A stretch of DNA of 64,000 nt, taken from contig CM041292.1 in assembly GCA_023052935.1 (NCBI GenBank), positions 144,611,143-144,675,142 on the forward strand. The letters run 5' to 3'. This document shows positions 35,200-46,290 of this stretch, one piece after another. How positions within the stretch are numbered: the first letter of the stretch is position 1; each line of letters begins with the position of its first letter. The DNA is from Piezodorus guildinii. Its lineage: Eukaryota > Arthropoda > Insecta > Hemiptera > Pentatomidae. The notes under the pieces are model-generated. The model had not been told where the DNA came from, made no database searches, and saw only the letters and a list, made by a program, of their open reading frames with translations. Position numbers and translations under genes: made by a program.

Positions 35200-36235
35200 G
35201 TGTACTCTAGTCGCGTCAATGAAGCTTTTTCTCATGATGAAGATTTTGATAATTTCTTTTTTAAATAGAGTATGAAGAGTATTGAAGAACTTCGTCAATA
35301 TTTTAATTATGAGCTGGCTCCCAATCCTCTTTTACTTTATGATAACACTGCAATGATAAAAACAACGAAACCAACGCTATACGATATTTTTGAACAATGT
35401 AAAACGGATTTTAATGATGTTAAACATTTTCTTTACATTATCAATGGTGGTTTGTTACTTCATAGATTAAAATGGGAAAATAATCAAAAGTTTATGGATA
35501 TCTTTAAACACTATATCAGATTTTTACGTAATAACTATGTTACCAACGTCAAAATTGTTTTCAATCCAATTGAAAATGATGGAGCTAAAGAGTCCGAGAG
35601 AAATCGCTGATATATAAATAATACTTCAATCGCTTATTTGTTGGAAGAAGATATGCCTCTGAATACGTCTAACTTGAAATTCTTAGGTAACAGCAAAAAT
35701 AAAAATAGATTTATAAATTGTTTCTGCTTTTGGTGGAGTCAAGCAGAAAGTGATGTAGATCGTTTAATTGTACAATCAGCTCTTGATAGTCCTGTCATGA
35801 TGTGGTTGTTGTAGCAGAGGACACATTGATGTTTTAGTGATATTGATGGCTTTAGCAGCTGATTATATAGAAATATTTTTCTTAAAACCCGTCAAAAATA
35901 ATGTGTTGCAACGAGTTTATTCAACTAATCCATGTTAGTAATGTATCTCTTTTTATTCATGCATTCAGTCAAGAAATACTTTTTAATGGAGATATTTATA
36001 GTTTTCTCATCATCTATGGTGCTTAAACTGCCAAAAACTTGAATGAACTGCGATACAAGCGTTTTATAGCATTAGCTTTAAAGACAAGAGCGACTGAGCT
36101 CATTACCTCCAACAGAGGATATAGCGAAGCATCATATTAAAAGAGTCTGCAAGTTCAACAAAGGAAAAATAATTCTTTAATAACTCCTGTAAATTGGGGT
36201 TGGTAATTATTTCAAACCAATCAAAATAACGCAAA
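35200..36235 (+). pseudogene. Broken copy of a repeat-associated arthropod protein family (nuclease-like fold suspected)
   Basis: The longest open stretch (35272-35610) reads MKSIEELRQYFNYELAPNPL, then KPTLYDIFEQCKT and LYIINGGLLLHRLKW. Beyond several stops and frameshifts the reading continues with SKNKNRFINCFCFWWSQAES, DVDRLIVQSALDSPV, then VVVAEDTDVLVILMALAADY near 35810-35860, and finally PPTEDIAKHHIKRVCKF and VQQRKNNSLITPVNWGW near 36110-36200. This order (YELAP..L, I.GG.LLHR..W, A..DAD.LIV, GEDTDLLVLL, LPPT..A...H..R.Y.QVQ, EWGW) belongs to multicopy uncharacterised proteins I recall from arthropod genomes. The EDTD block recalls PIN/XPG-type nucleases, which is inference. It is non-functional. 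Confidence 0.6.
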
Positions 36236-36248
36236 TTTCAGCACCAAT

Positions 36249-36420
36249 GAACCCATTTTTTTCTTGAATTAATTCCTATAACAAGCAATAGTTTCTTTAC
36301 CTGTATCTTTATAGTTTCTTTAGCTGTATCTTTTATTGACATTTTTATAGCTTTTAAGTTTAAAACTTTCATTTTTTTCTTGAATTAATTCCTATAACAA
36401 GCAATAGTTTCTTTGCCTAC
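36249..36420 (+). repeat. Local duplication of a 50-bp block
   Basis: A block starting CATTTTTTTCTTGAATTAAT and ending TAGTTTCTTTRCC occurs at about 36251-36301 and again at about 36370-36420, a period of 119 bp. It follows the pseudogene. Confidence 0.8.
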
Positions 36421-36639
36421 AATTCCGGTGGAAATTGCTATCACTTTCTGTACATGAAAAGGGGTTGTGACTATTAAAAAAATTTACATCTTCATTTACT
36501 ACCCAAGAATCTTCATTTATTCTTCTATCACTGACGTCAGTATGCTGGTATGATGATGAGGAGCGTCGGAAAGGACCACCCTCTATTTTCTACCATGCTT
36601 TATTGTTTTATCGACTTTCTAAACATTTTATTAATTCAT

Positions 36640-36765
36640 TATTGAGTATATATATATATATTTTCTTGTTATTTTATTGCTGTGTAAATATTGTATGAAT
36701 GTTATCTTTCACCACTGATGTCCAAATTGGTACAGATTATTATACTAAAAAAAAAAAAAAAAAAA
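36640..36765 (+). repeat. LINE-B-like 3' UTR fragment with poly(A)
   Basis: TTGTATGAATGTTATCTTTC, then ACTGATGTCCAAATTGGTAC and an A run (36749-36766) match the LINE-B 3' end and the fragment at 32340. It is a very short 5'-truncated insertion. Confidence 0.65.
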
Positions 36766-36999
36766 GTTTTATCAATTGAATTCATGTACAATTGTACTTT
36801 TAACAACTATTCTTAACACCAAAATTAATACACAAATAATGTTTTTCCAAGAAAACCACGCAGAAAATGATTTCTTTATATAAATAACGTACATATCGTT
36901 TAAACAATATAAATAATTATTTCCACCCTTTGAAAGGTTTCTGATTTTGATTAATATAAATAAACAAAAATTAAAAAAAAGAAATTATCAAAATCGGAT

Positions 37000-37270
37000 C
37001 TGTTTCTGAGGACTTTCGAAGATTGCCTGTTTTACGGCTTCATTGACGCGAATACTCCGCATCTTTTCAGTGGTAGGTACAATAATCTTATAGATGTCTC
37101 TCGCCGTGTCTTTAACAGTTCAACAGACGGGGCATTCCTTAGAAGATTATGGCATCACAATTACAATTGTGGCATACAGCTGTTGTGATATCCTTCATAG
37201 GAGACTACGAGATTAGATGATGGTCCCTACACCATGCGCAGTAATAGGTTCTTCCACTATATTTCATAAT
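37000..37270 (-). pseudogene. Cys-rich (RING-like?) protein relic, unrecognised
   Basis: Minus-strand reading from 37270 gives MKYSGRTYYCAWCRDHHLIS, a stop, MKDITTAVCHNCNCDAII, and after one frame change SKECPVC, a stop, TVKDTARDIYKIIVPTTEKM and RVNEAVKQAIFESPQKQIRF before two stops. Three CX2C pairs plus HH suggest a zinc-binding fold. I do not recognise the family. It abuts a SINE-2 copy. The consistent residue use across stops suggests a decayed gene rather than chance. Confidence 0.4.
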
Positions 37271-37279
37271 ATGGCCGCA

Positions 37280-37515
37280 CAAATACCCACCAAAGGTCTT
37301 AAGTTCGAATCTCAGTCCCGGAGGGACTTTTTTGAGCATTTAATTAATTGAGATTCACTCACAGCCTCTCGACCGGGTTTGTGAGGCCCGTCAGGCAACT
37401 CGTTACTCACAAAATAGGCGTAGTGATGAGCCTCCGCTATTAAATATCTCCGAGATTCGCGAATCTATGCTCCCAGGAGGTTACACCGCGCGTGTAATCT
37501 GTCGCGCCACAGAAA
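37280..37515 (+). repeat. SINE-2 copy 2, head diverged
   Basis: TAAGTTCGAATCTCAGTCCC (B-box region) is followed by GGAGGGACTTTTTTGAGCAT, GCCCGTCAGGCAAC and AAAATAGGCGTAGTGATG, all matching SINE-2 copy 1 read on its strand. The end at CTGTCGCGCCACAG matches the other copy's GTCTGCCGCGCCACTTG. The A box is not recognisable. Confidence 0.7.
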
Positions 37516-37544
37516 AAAATATTGCTTTCGAGCAAGATCACATA

Positions 37545-37725
37545 CACACACCCCTTTTAACTTTGGACTAGAGAGACCCTAAAACGTCTATTTCCGGAGA
37601 AAACTTGAAGTCAATCATTTTTTACAATCATAATTATCTCTGAACATTTTAATTTAATAATAAAAATCTAGTAAATTTAATTAATTACTATATATTACAT
37701 ATATAGGTAATTAAAAGTAAAAATC
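37545..37725 (-). repeat. RX left-end fragment (copy 6)
   Basis: The plus strand reads CCTAAAACGTCTATTTCCGG near 37578 and ends ACATATATAGGTAATTAAAA then GTAAAAAT, the RX left terminus in reverse. The internal and right parts are missing. Confidence 0.55.
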
Positions 37726-38869
37726 ACTTGTATGCGTTCAAGCCAACCGAGCAACAGAAACAATGAAATATATTGCAAAATGTTTTGGTGTGATGGAGTA
37801 AACATAAATTTTTAATAATTTAGATATTTAGACTTAGTAAAGATTTAGTGATCTGTTTTCACAGCTGTTTAATGATTAAAATTTAAAATATTTTTGAATA
37901 TATTTTTACTAACAGAGCAAACGAACAGTAATGCCCGAGTTATTCTTATGCTTTCCTTTGTTTTAAATAAGTTGAGTTTTGATATATGAATAATGCATAC
38001 GACACTTTATTTGTTACCTTGATTGATGATAAAGATTTACATTTCATTTTCATGGTTCATGGAAACTTATTTATAATAACAAAGAGTAATTTTTTTGTTG
38101 AAGAATAATTGTTAGTTTCTTCTACCTTTTTATAAGGTTGACGTTTTTATTATGTAATACATATTCTCGGAAGACAATTAGTAATTGTGAATTCGCATTT
38201 CTTTCAATGAAAATAATTTAATATCCTCGCTCATTCATTAGGATAATGTTGTGGAAGTAATTACGTCAGAAGGTATTAAATGAAATTAATTGTTTTTCTT
38301 AACTTGCATCGCAATTAAAATATTATATAATTTAATCATTATTTTTTTTAACTATTTAGTCTTAACCTGCATGGAAGTAGAACGGGTAACATATAGAATA
38401 TATGGTGGTTGTATGTATATTTATATATTCGTAATGTGTAAAAGTCTTTATGGAAGGTTTTGCAGTTAGGATTTTTTATGCCATCAAAGTACTTTCAACT
38501 ACATGAATGTAACTTTAATTATTTGAGACAATGGTCTACACTTAATTGTTAGAAATAGATTTATATAAATGTTAGTAGCCATCTCAATTGATAATTTAAA
38601 AAAATATAAAGAGATTTGCTAAATAATTCTGTTCTCAAAAAGGTACTATATCCACTTAAAGAAACGCCAAAATCTATCTTTGATTAATTATAAAACGAAT
38701 TCATTCGATTTATCTTGTATTGAAACATTTTTTGTATTTTACTATACTAAAAACTTACCTTTTAGAAAAATGCTAAAATTTTGGGACTGGTTGGCTTTTT
38801 ATATGGAACCGAATAACGAATTCGTCGTCTAAAATATATATTAATCTACTATGCCTATTTTGTGAGTCA
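37726..38869. other. AT-rich stretch, no gene seen
   Basis: No feature could be supported. Confidence 0.5.
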
Positions 38870-38874
38870 CCTAT

Positions 38875-39012
38875 GAAGCGGTGTGGTCTAGTCGGTAGAG
38901 CGCTAGTCTCCTGTGATCCAAGTCCTGGGTTCGAATCCCGGCTGTGGCGGAATATTATTTATTCTGTTATTTCAGCCTGTAGTGGTACAGGTAAAAAAAA
39001 AAAAAAAAAAAA
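38875..39012 (+). repeat. SINE-1, internally deleted copy
   Basis: The head has an A box TGGTCTAGTCGG (38884-38895) and a perfect B box GGTTCGAATCC (about 38928-38938). After AATATTATTTATTCTGTTA the copy jumps straight to GTAGTGGTACAG and a 20-base A tail (38993-39012). The full copy on the minus strand at 39513-39837 has about 200 bp between these points. CCTATGAA (38870-38877) and CCTATTGAA (39013-39021) may be a TSD with one indel. The acceptor ends do not pair, so it is not a functional tRNA gene. Confidence 0.85.
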
Positions 39013-39117
39013 CCTATTGAATCACTGGGCCGAATATATCCACTCGAGGATCGATATATTACAACTCACTCTTTTAATATATCAACGTTATTGTTTTAAT
39101 TTAGCGACTTTTCAATG

Positions 39118-39290
39118 ATTCATTAAGCACAGTTAAGTTACTTGAATCACAACTGTGATTTTAATCACTGATTTAATCTTAATAATCTGTTTGTCGTTTT
39201 AAACGACATAGATACATTGCTTTTTCTTTTGTACGTTCTTAATCAACTAAAGTTTTTTCAGAATATTTCTTTTGCGAATATTTATTTAAA
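39118..39290 (+). repeat. Dispersed direct repeat, unit 1
   Basis: The block from TTCATTAAGCACAG through TTTTGTACGTTCTTAATCAA to TTTTGCGAATATTTATTT recurs, diverged, at about 41018-41190. Nature unknown. Confidence 0.6.
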
Positions 39291-39512
39291 CATTTTCAGA
39301 AACTTGTATGTTATTAGAATATATGGAATTCGAACCAGAAAATAATAAGAATTAATATTTCCTAACCCTGCTAAATTTGATAAAACCTTATCTAATCTAA
39401 TAAAATAGGAAAAAAAAGATAAGAAGACTAAATTAGAAGCTTAAAAATTATTTATGAATCAGTTTCTAATGTTTACAAAAATTCTATTAGTATATTAGTT
39501 TATTAAGTAAAC

Positions 39513-39837
39513 CTAAAAAAAAAATAAAACAACTGTACCACTACAACCCATGAAGGGTCTTGGGCTCAGTACATATAGAGATTCGTACTGTTTCTGGGCC
39601 AACGGCAGTGCAATGAGGTGATTAGGCCTTAATCGCGCTCAGCCGCTAGATTTTTCCCCAATTATTTTGGGTACCCAATTTAAAGAGGCTGGGTCTGCCC
39701 CAGGAAGGTCTCCATACCCTAGGGTCGCCCCCCGACTGAATTAACAGAATAAATAATATTTTGCCATTGCCGGGATTCGAACCTAGGACACGGAGCACAG
39801 CAGACTAGCGCTCTATCCACTAGACCACGCCGCTCCC
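39513..39837 (-). repeat. SINE-1, full-length copy
   Basis: Minus-strand reading starts GGGAGCGGCGTGGTCTAGTG with the A box at 39832-39818 and the B box as GGTTCGAATCCC near 39784-39773. The body of about 230 bp contains GGGGGGCGACCCTAGG and GGTGATTAGGCC-type segments. The copy ends with GGTTGTAGTGGTACAGTTG and an A-rich tail. AAGTAAAC occurs at 39505-39512 and 39843-39850, a likely TSD with a few filler bases. Confidence 0.85.
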
Positions 39838-39924
39838 TTATAAAGTAAACACATTTGTCAAATTCACAAAACTAACTAAATATAAATTTAAAAAGATATC
39901 ATTGTTAGAAATAATCGGAAGTCA

Positions 39925-39990
39925 GTATTTTTTAATATCTTAATTTTCCCGATGTTTCGGCTCAAACTTATGAGCCATCATCAGGGCATT
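39925..39990 (-). ncRNA. Hammerhead-like motif, Penelope-type terminus candidate
   Basis: On the minus strand CTGATGA (39984-39978) is followed by a stem GGCTC/GAGCC (39976-39972 with 39963-39959) with an 8-base loop, and then GAAA (39958-39955). This is the order of the conserved hammerhead core around stem II. One extra U lies between the core and stem II, and no paired cleavage strand is evident nearby, so self-cleavage is doubtful. Similar motifs are known from Penelope-like elements. Confidence 0.4.
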
Positions 39991-41522
39991 TACATAGCCA
40001 TATCAAGCATTAAAAAGTAATTTGACGTCTTTTTTAAATACGGAATTTTGTAAACAACGATATATTCCTTCTTGTTCATTGCGAATCATTCAATATTTCA
40101 TATTGCCAAGAACAGAATTTTAATAAAATATTTATATTTTGAATAACGTAGTAAAAATCTTGAATAAGGAATTATATAATTGCTACACAATTAAATATAA
40201 TTACATGTAAATTTCGTCCTCACATTTTTCTCAAGCCCTTTTTGATTTTGAGGATCTACTTTATATTCAAGATTAAAATGATTGCATAAATGCACTCAAT
40301 ATATAATATATACAGACATAATAACCATGGTTAACGTAACAAAATTTTATTTTTTTGTTCTTAGAATTTCTAAAGTATGTTGCCAAGGACTATTTCAATT
40401 AGTATATTTATACAAAGAAAAAAGTTGAATGTTTTTAGTAATTATTGAAATTGAAAATATTTAAATATTTTTTACATATCTTGTATATTTAGTATTTATT
40501 TATACAATAAAATTTATATCTCTGCAACGCTGATCTTTATTTAATTGTGTGTTGTCCAATGGTTCTGCACATATCTTTTTGGTCTTCGTATCATCATCTT
40601 TGTTTTCCCGTGTTTAAATAATGTTCACATAAAAATGTGGAGCACACAACATAAAAAATTCACTTCCTCCTTTTCGAGATAAAATTTGAATAATAATAAT
40701 ATTCCATTTAGTTTCCACTAAAATATAAATGCATAGAAATTAATGTAACGGTTTCACTGTCACACAAAACACGGAGGTTACACAACGGTTTCAGGTCCCT
40801 CAGTGTTGCCAGATAGAAAGTAATTTAATTATTAATATTTGTATTAAATGCTTATGCGTTTTTTGTCATTTTTTTATTGTTTCCTTTATTCTTAATCCAC
40901 TCACCAAGTGTATGTAATACTTCTATATCCGGTTGTTTGTAATCTTCATAGAAGAGATTTCTCTGTTCCTAGTAATATTTGTAAAAGTAATTTATCTAAT
41001 TGTATAACATTGGTTCATTAAGCACAGCTTGAATCATGACTATATTTTAGATCAACGGTTTTATCCTATTAATCAGTTTTTAGTTGTTCAAAAGGCTTAG
41101 ATGCGTTGCATTTGCTCTTGTACGTTCTTAATCAACTGAAGTATTTGTATTAGTTTTTCAAAGTATTTATTTTGCAACTATATACATTTGATTTAAAACT
41201 TATATTAAAGACTCGTTAGAAAACAATTTTGATTAAATACAGTATTTTAAAAGTTTAATAAGATTCATTATTTCTGTGCTTGGATGGCAAAATGGTATAA
41301 GTCACTTTTTCTAGAAAATTATTGTTTTTATTATTTAGTAATTTTTATTAATTATTTAGAAGGTAGCTAAATGTTATAAGTGTTTTTCTTCATTTTTTAA
41401 GTAAACAACTGTACATTGAAAAAATAAAGGACAGATCTTTTAAACATAAACGAATTGATACTCCAGAATGTGAACCCTCTCATTCCTAGAAAAAGTGACA
41501 TCTCATTTAGCCACATGAGCAC

Positions 41523-41557
<35 letters not shown>

Positions 41558-42908
41558 ATTATATATTATCATAGTATATTTATTTATATATATATATATA
41601 GTTCAATGACTATTGTCAAGTTTAAAATATGCATGAATAAAAAATTAATTTATTATGATTTAAGCGGAAAACACAAAATGTAAACACTAAGCATTGATTC
41701 TTTCAAATACCAGTTTACCAAAAACCAATCAACAGTTCACTAATTCAGGCATGAAATATACCGAAAGAATAAAATTAACATTGTATAATATCTTATTCAG
41801 AACGTTTATTAACAGAGTGCAAATATAGTTCCAAGAATTATGTTTTCATGGGATAAAAAAATCAATATATAACATTTTTTTTTTTTAGTATAAATTAGAA
41901 GGTTTAAAAATGGGCAAGAGAAAAAGTTTGAAGTGTTGCCAAATGTTTAATTAAAAGAAAAATCATGTAGTGAAGTATAAAAAGTATTATTTATTTTTCT
42001 AAAATCATTATTGTTGGATGGAATGACAATAAATTTGAATCAATATCTTGGAATGATTTGAATGATACTATGAAATGATTTCATCGCATTTCGTATAATC
42101 ATGACACTTTTACTCAAAAAAAGTTGAAAAACAGAAAAATAATGGTTGATTAATTTTACAACATAACCACGTATTTGAAATTAGTCTCTTCTAAAGTTCT
42201 ATTCGAAATAAATTAAGGCAAGGGGATACCCAAATGACAGAATAAATGAAGCGATGAATCCCCCAGTCGATGTCAATATAAAATATATATGAATCTCTTC
42301 CAAATCAAAAAAGGAGATTTATCATACATGTTTTTAAACACTAATGCGATTGATTTATTCCTTTCTTATTTTGTTTATTTGATGAGTTCCACTTAAACAT
42401 ATTACAAAAGTCAAATGATGCGTACAAAAATATGGAGCCAATATAGCATTAATCACTGAAAAATCGTATTTCCATACTAATCGTATTCCGTAAAAAAGTT
42501 GTTATCATAATTCACATCATTCCTTCATAATTAAATTTCAAATAGCTAATGACGTGGCTAAAAGTAAACATTATGTGCTATTAACGTAATAAGAAAAAAC
42601 TACTTAATTTTAAAAGGTTCTCATGAAATATAAATATATGGTTCTGATTTAGGAACTAAGGTAGGAGATAATGTGCAATATGTGTTATTCATAACAATCA
42701 CATATCACAAAAACGTATTATAAATCAAGACAACCTCAATAAAAAATTGGGGATTTTATCCTTTTGCTCTATTGTATTTAAAAATGTGAATTAATTGATT
42801 CGGATTACAAATAATCATTAAAAATAAAATAACCATGATTTTGATTAAATACTTCACATTTTATCCTTTCCCTCAAAATCACTTGTTTATGTTTTTTGTT
42901 TTTTTTTT
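39991..42908. other. AT-rich stretch with small repeats, no gene seen
   Basis: Apart from the direct-repeat unit near 41018 and two AT microsatellites (about 41525-41553 and 41585-41601), nothing is supported. Confidence 0.5.
41018..41190 (+). repeat. Dispersed direct repeat, unit 2
   Basis: This is the partner of 39118-39290. Shared blocks include TTCATTAAGCACAG and CTTGTACGTTCTTAATCAAC, in the same orientation 1.9 kb apart. Confidence 0.6.
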
Positions 42909-43702
42909 ACTTTCACTTACCTATACATGAAATATATAGTAAGGGGAAATATTGGGAAAATTAACGAATTCCAGTTTTCAAAGGAAATACACGTTTTAGG
43001 GTCCCCTGAGTCCAAATAACCAAGTCCCGCAAAAAGGTCTGTGTGTGGTAAAGAAAAGTCGCACGGAACTGAAATTTCATATTTAAGACAACTATACGCC
43101 CGAGACGTTACAGAATCTTTTCCACTAAAATCGGCTGACCGGAAGTCCTACTTTACCCCATGCATTTAGCACCTTTTTAAGATTTTCTCAAAAACGGCTC
43201 TAACGATTTTGATTAAACTCGCTATATCGATGTAAAATTTAACAAGCTTTAATATAATGTAGGTTTCATTCTGATTTAAATATTCTGATGGGGTTTAAAT
43301 GCAGATATTTTAAATTTTATTTTTCTAAAGTACCTTTAATTTTGTATATTCTATAAAAATAACCATATCATATTATTACGATTGATAAAAAACAGGTAAA
43401 TATATAATTTGAATGAATTCGATATCCAACTAAAGGAGAAAACTGAAAAAATATTTTTTAATGCAATCGTTTTACGGCTTGGCCAGTGGATGTCGCACGT
43501 AGTTCTAACACGGAGTGATGAAAAAAAACTTACTGAATTTCGTAGAAAATATTATAACATATTATTTAATAAAACACATCTTTCTATAAAAATCTAATTT
43601 AAATTATTCTTTAACAATTTATTTTCGTTTCTAAATTTGTTTAAAAATCTTAAATTGATATTAATAACAGTAATATGTGAAAGTCGTCTGTAACAGATTT
43701 TT
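42909..43702 (+). repeat. RX repeat, copy 7
   Basis: The left end is ACTTTCACTTACCTATACAT (42909-42928). The GGGTCCCCTGAGTCCAAATA block, CTATACGCCCGAGACGTTAC and TAAAGTACCTTTAATTTTG follow in the usual order. The right end is degraded (GTGAAAGTCGTCTGTAACAG, then ATTTTT). A 62-codon open stretch at 43409-43597 is specific to this copy and shows no domain. Confidence 0.7.
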
Positions 43703-44540
43703 CAATAACTAATCGAAATAGTCCAAAACACAATATATAAATATAACTCTTCATTGACTTCTATATTATATTGCTCAGTTGCATTAAAATGTGCTAAAAA
43801 AACATCTTTTTACTTAATAGATTGGAATAGTAATTTTAGAGTTTTATCTAACTCTGCTTGCTATTCCCATCTGATGGACCCTCGAAACATTTAAAAAAAA
43901 AACAATTTAGTTAGTACGAATTGAGCATTTAATTTCATTCTAAAACATTTCCTACCATTATGCAACTATAATGTTATTAAAATGGTAAAAAGACATTTAC
44001 AGATTTGAATGCGGAAAGAATCAAAAAATGGTTTAATAAATCGCTAATGGATTTTTGTGATTCCTGCAGTGTTTATAGAATAGATATATAACTTTTTATT
44101 TTAATTTATTCCTTTTTTATTGAATGATATTACCATCTCTCTTAATTTGGACATTTATAATAGTAATCAAGTACAACATTTATATATAGAATAGCTGATA
44201 CTCTAATACAATACAACTTTTACGCGTATTCACCTACTTCTCATAGTTGTTATGAACTATTTTTTCCACTACCTTATAAAATGAAATGCGTATAGTGTTT
44301 TTTTATTGAATGAAATGTGTTTATTGTTTTTTTTTAACGGTATTTTCTAGGATAAACTTAACACCTTCGTATGAATAAAAATTGTTAATTACAGAAGTGC
44401 CAAAAGATATCTAATAACTACGTAATTGATTACTATTCTCAAATGTTGTAGAAGTATTGTGATATTTGCTCATGTACCAGTTTAAATTAATTTATTCTTT
44501 GTACACATCATTTATAGTAATATGTGATGTTTTTTTCATT
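43703..44540. other. AT-rich stretch, no gene seen
   Basis: No feature could be supported. Confidence 0.5.
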
Positions 44541-44790
44541 CATTTAACGTCATTTTACGCTACTGTAGGAATCATAAATTTTGCCTATTCCGGTCTAATT
44601 AGAATAGGGATTTTTAACAAGTATCCGACATCACACAGGCTTAGGATCATCAATTTACGTCCTCTCGGAAGGACAGTATAACCAAGTTTTTTTTACTGCC
44701 TTTAAAAACTCGTATGTCCATCGACTGTATTGGAATCGGCGACCTTTAATATAAGGCTGTTATACTAGCAACTTCACCACTGGTGACCCC
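44541..44790 (-). repeat. SINE-3 copy with tRNA-like head
   Basis: Minus-strand reading starts GGGGTCACCAGTGGTGAAGT (44790 downward), an A-box-like region, then GGTCGCCGATTCCAATAC as a B-box-like region. It continues with the SINE-3 body (GGTTATACTGTCCTTCC..., GTGTGATGTCGGATACTTG, ATAGGCAAAATTTATGA). It ends near 44541 with a TTAAATGAATG-type tail. This is the most complete SINE-3 copy here. Confidence 0.65.
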
Positions 44791-45622
44791 TGCATTTATT
44801 TTGTGTCTGTTACCTTTAAGATGATCTAGCACAAACTTCATGATTTAGGTGCTACCATATTCGGAATATGACTGTGGAGATGGATACGGATGGATTTATA
44901 AAGGAGTATGTTTGTAATATATCTTTTATATAAATCTAATTAATATAAAAGTCTCAATGAGTTCATTTTCTATTTTTAGTTTTTTGGACGTTGTACTTGA
45001 TCAGTATTATAAATATCCTTATAAGGAAAGATTATAATATCATTCAATAAAAATAATATAATAAAAAATATAAGTTTTTTGTGAGGGAAATTTCTAAAAA
45101 TATTAAGAAACAGACATCAAATTGCTGTAAAGAGAACTAAATAAGAGATCTTAACTTTTTTACATACATATATTCTTTATTTTAGCCTGTGAGGTTCATG
45201 AAAAGTACGCCTAAGTAAACTCAGCCAAAGGATATTTAACAGGCTTTGAAATGTTAAAATGAGCGTATTTATTTTTCCTTTAAATTAGCAATGCGAGAAA
45301 TATTAAGCAGCCAGTTAACTGTTGCGTGATAATGTTTTACATTTTTTTTTTTTTTTTTTATATTTACTCTTCTTTATTTTTTTTTGTTCTTTAAATACTG
45401 GTTCGAATAAATAAAATTTTCTTCACATAGAATATGCCATCATTTTATCAACTCCTCGTTTAGTTTTGCACGTATATTGATACCTTGTTTATTACAATTT
45501 TTTTAATTAGCTTAAATATTTAAAAATTTCACCGGCATTCTGGAAGCATAGTTTTGATTTTTCACAGAATATGTTCTTATTTGCATTGTTTTAAGTTCTT
45601 TCAGTTAAATCATAATTTTATA

Positions 45623-45718
<96 letters not shown>

Positions 45719-45899
45719 CCAAATTCATGATTTACTTACAATTTTAATTCATAGTGATCAGCACTTGTTTTTTTTAAAAAAATGTATTAATAAAGGATCG
45801 CATGTATCCAATTAAAATATTAATAGCAAAGAACCCTTTATATAACTCATTACTTGGAAAAAAGCTTAAATTTGATTTATCTTGTCAACCATTGTAAGG
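44791..45899. other. AT-rich stretch with microsatellite, no gene seen
   Basis: Only the microsatellite at 45622-45717 is supported. Confidence 0.5.
45622..45717. repeat. Compound microsatellite (AC)n(AT)n
   Basis: About 9 AC units run directly into about 39 AT units. Confidence 0.95.
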
Positions 45900-46290
45900 A
45901 TTTAGGGAGTTGAGCTTTGGGGCTCCACTAAACCATTAAAATCTTCATGTCTTCAATCCTTACAATCCAAAATCCTCAACGCTCCTTACTTTGTCACGAA
46001 TAAGCTTATCCACAAAGACCTTAATGTTCCATACGTAGCTGATTTGGCCCGAAACAGGTATCAATCCTTTCATGACTAACTCCTCTCCCACTCTAACCCA
46101 CTGGTTTCAATCCTTGCTTGCTCTTCCATTCCTGACAATCCTCCGAGGCGTCTGAAAAGAAGATGGTCTCGAAAACTTCTAATTTAGAGTGTCTTTAGAA
46201 TGCTGCCGATGGGTAACTTCTTTACATGCCTTGTTCACGTTTATTTTCTTTTAGCCTATTTACTAGATGTGTTGTACAATACAGTTGTAA
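45900..46290 (+). mobile_element. LINE-A-related copy, 5'-truncated
   Basis: The plus strand begins at a point matching ELWGS (GAGCTTTGGGGCTCCACTAA) of LINE-A ORF2. It then gives SLQSKILNAPYFVTNKLI, DLNVPYVADLARN and NPPRRLKRRWSR, with one or two breaks. The 3' UTR follows (CAATACAGTTGTAAATAT). The tail region is T-rich instead of A-rich. Confidence 0.75.

Noticed and set aside
38878..38950. Functional tRNA gene
   Set aside because: A and B boxes are good, but the acceptor ends do not pair and the sequence continues into a SINE body and A tail shared with 39513-39837.
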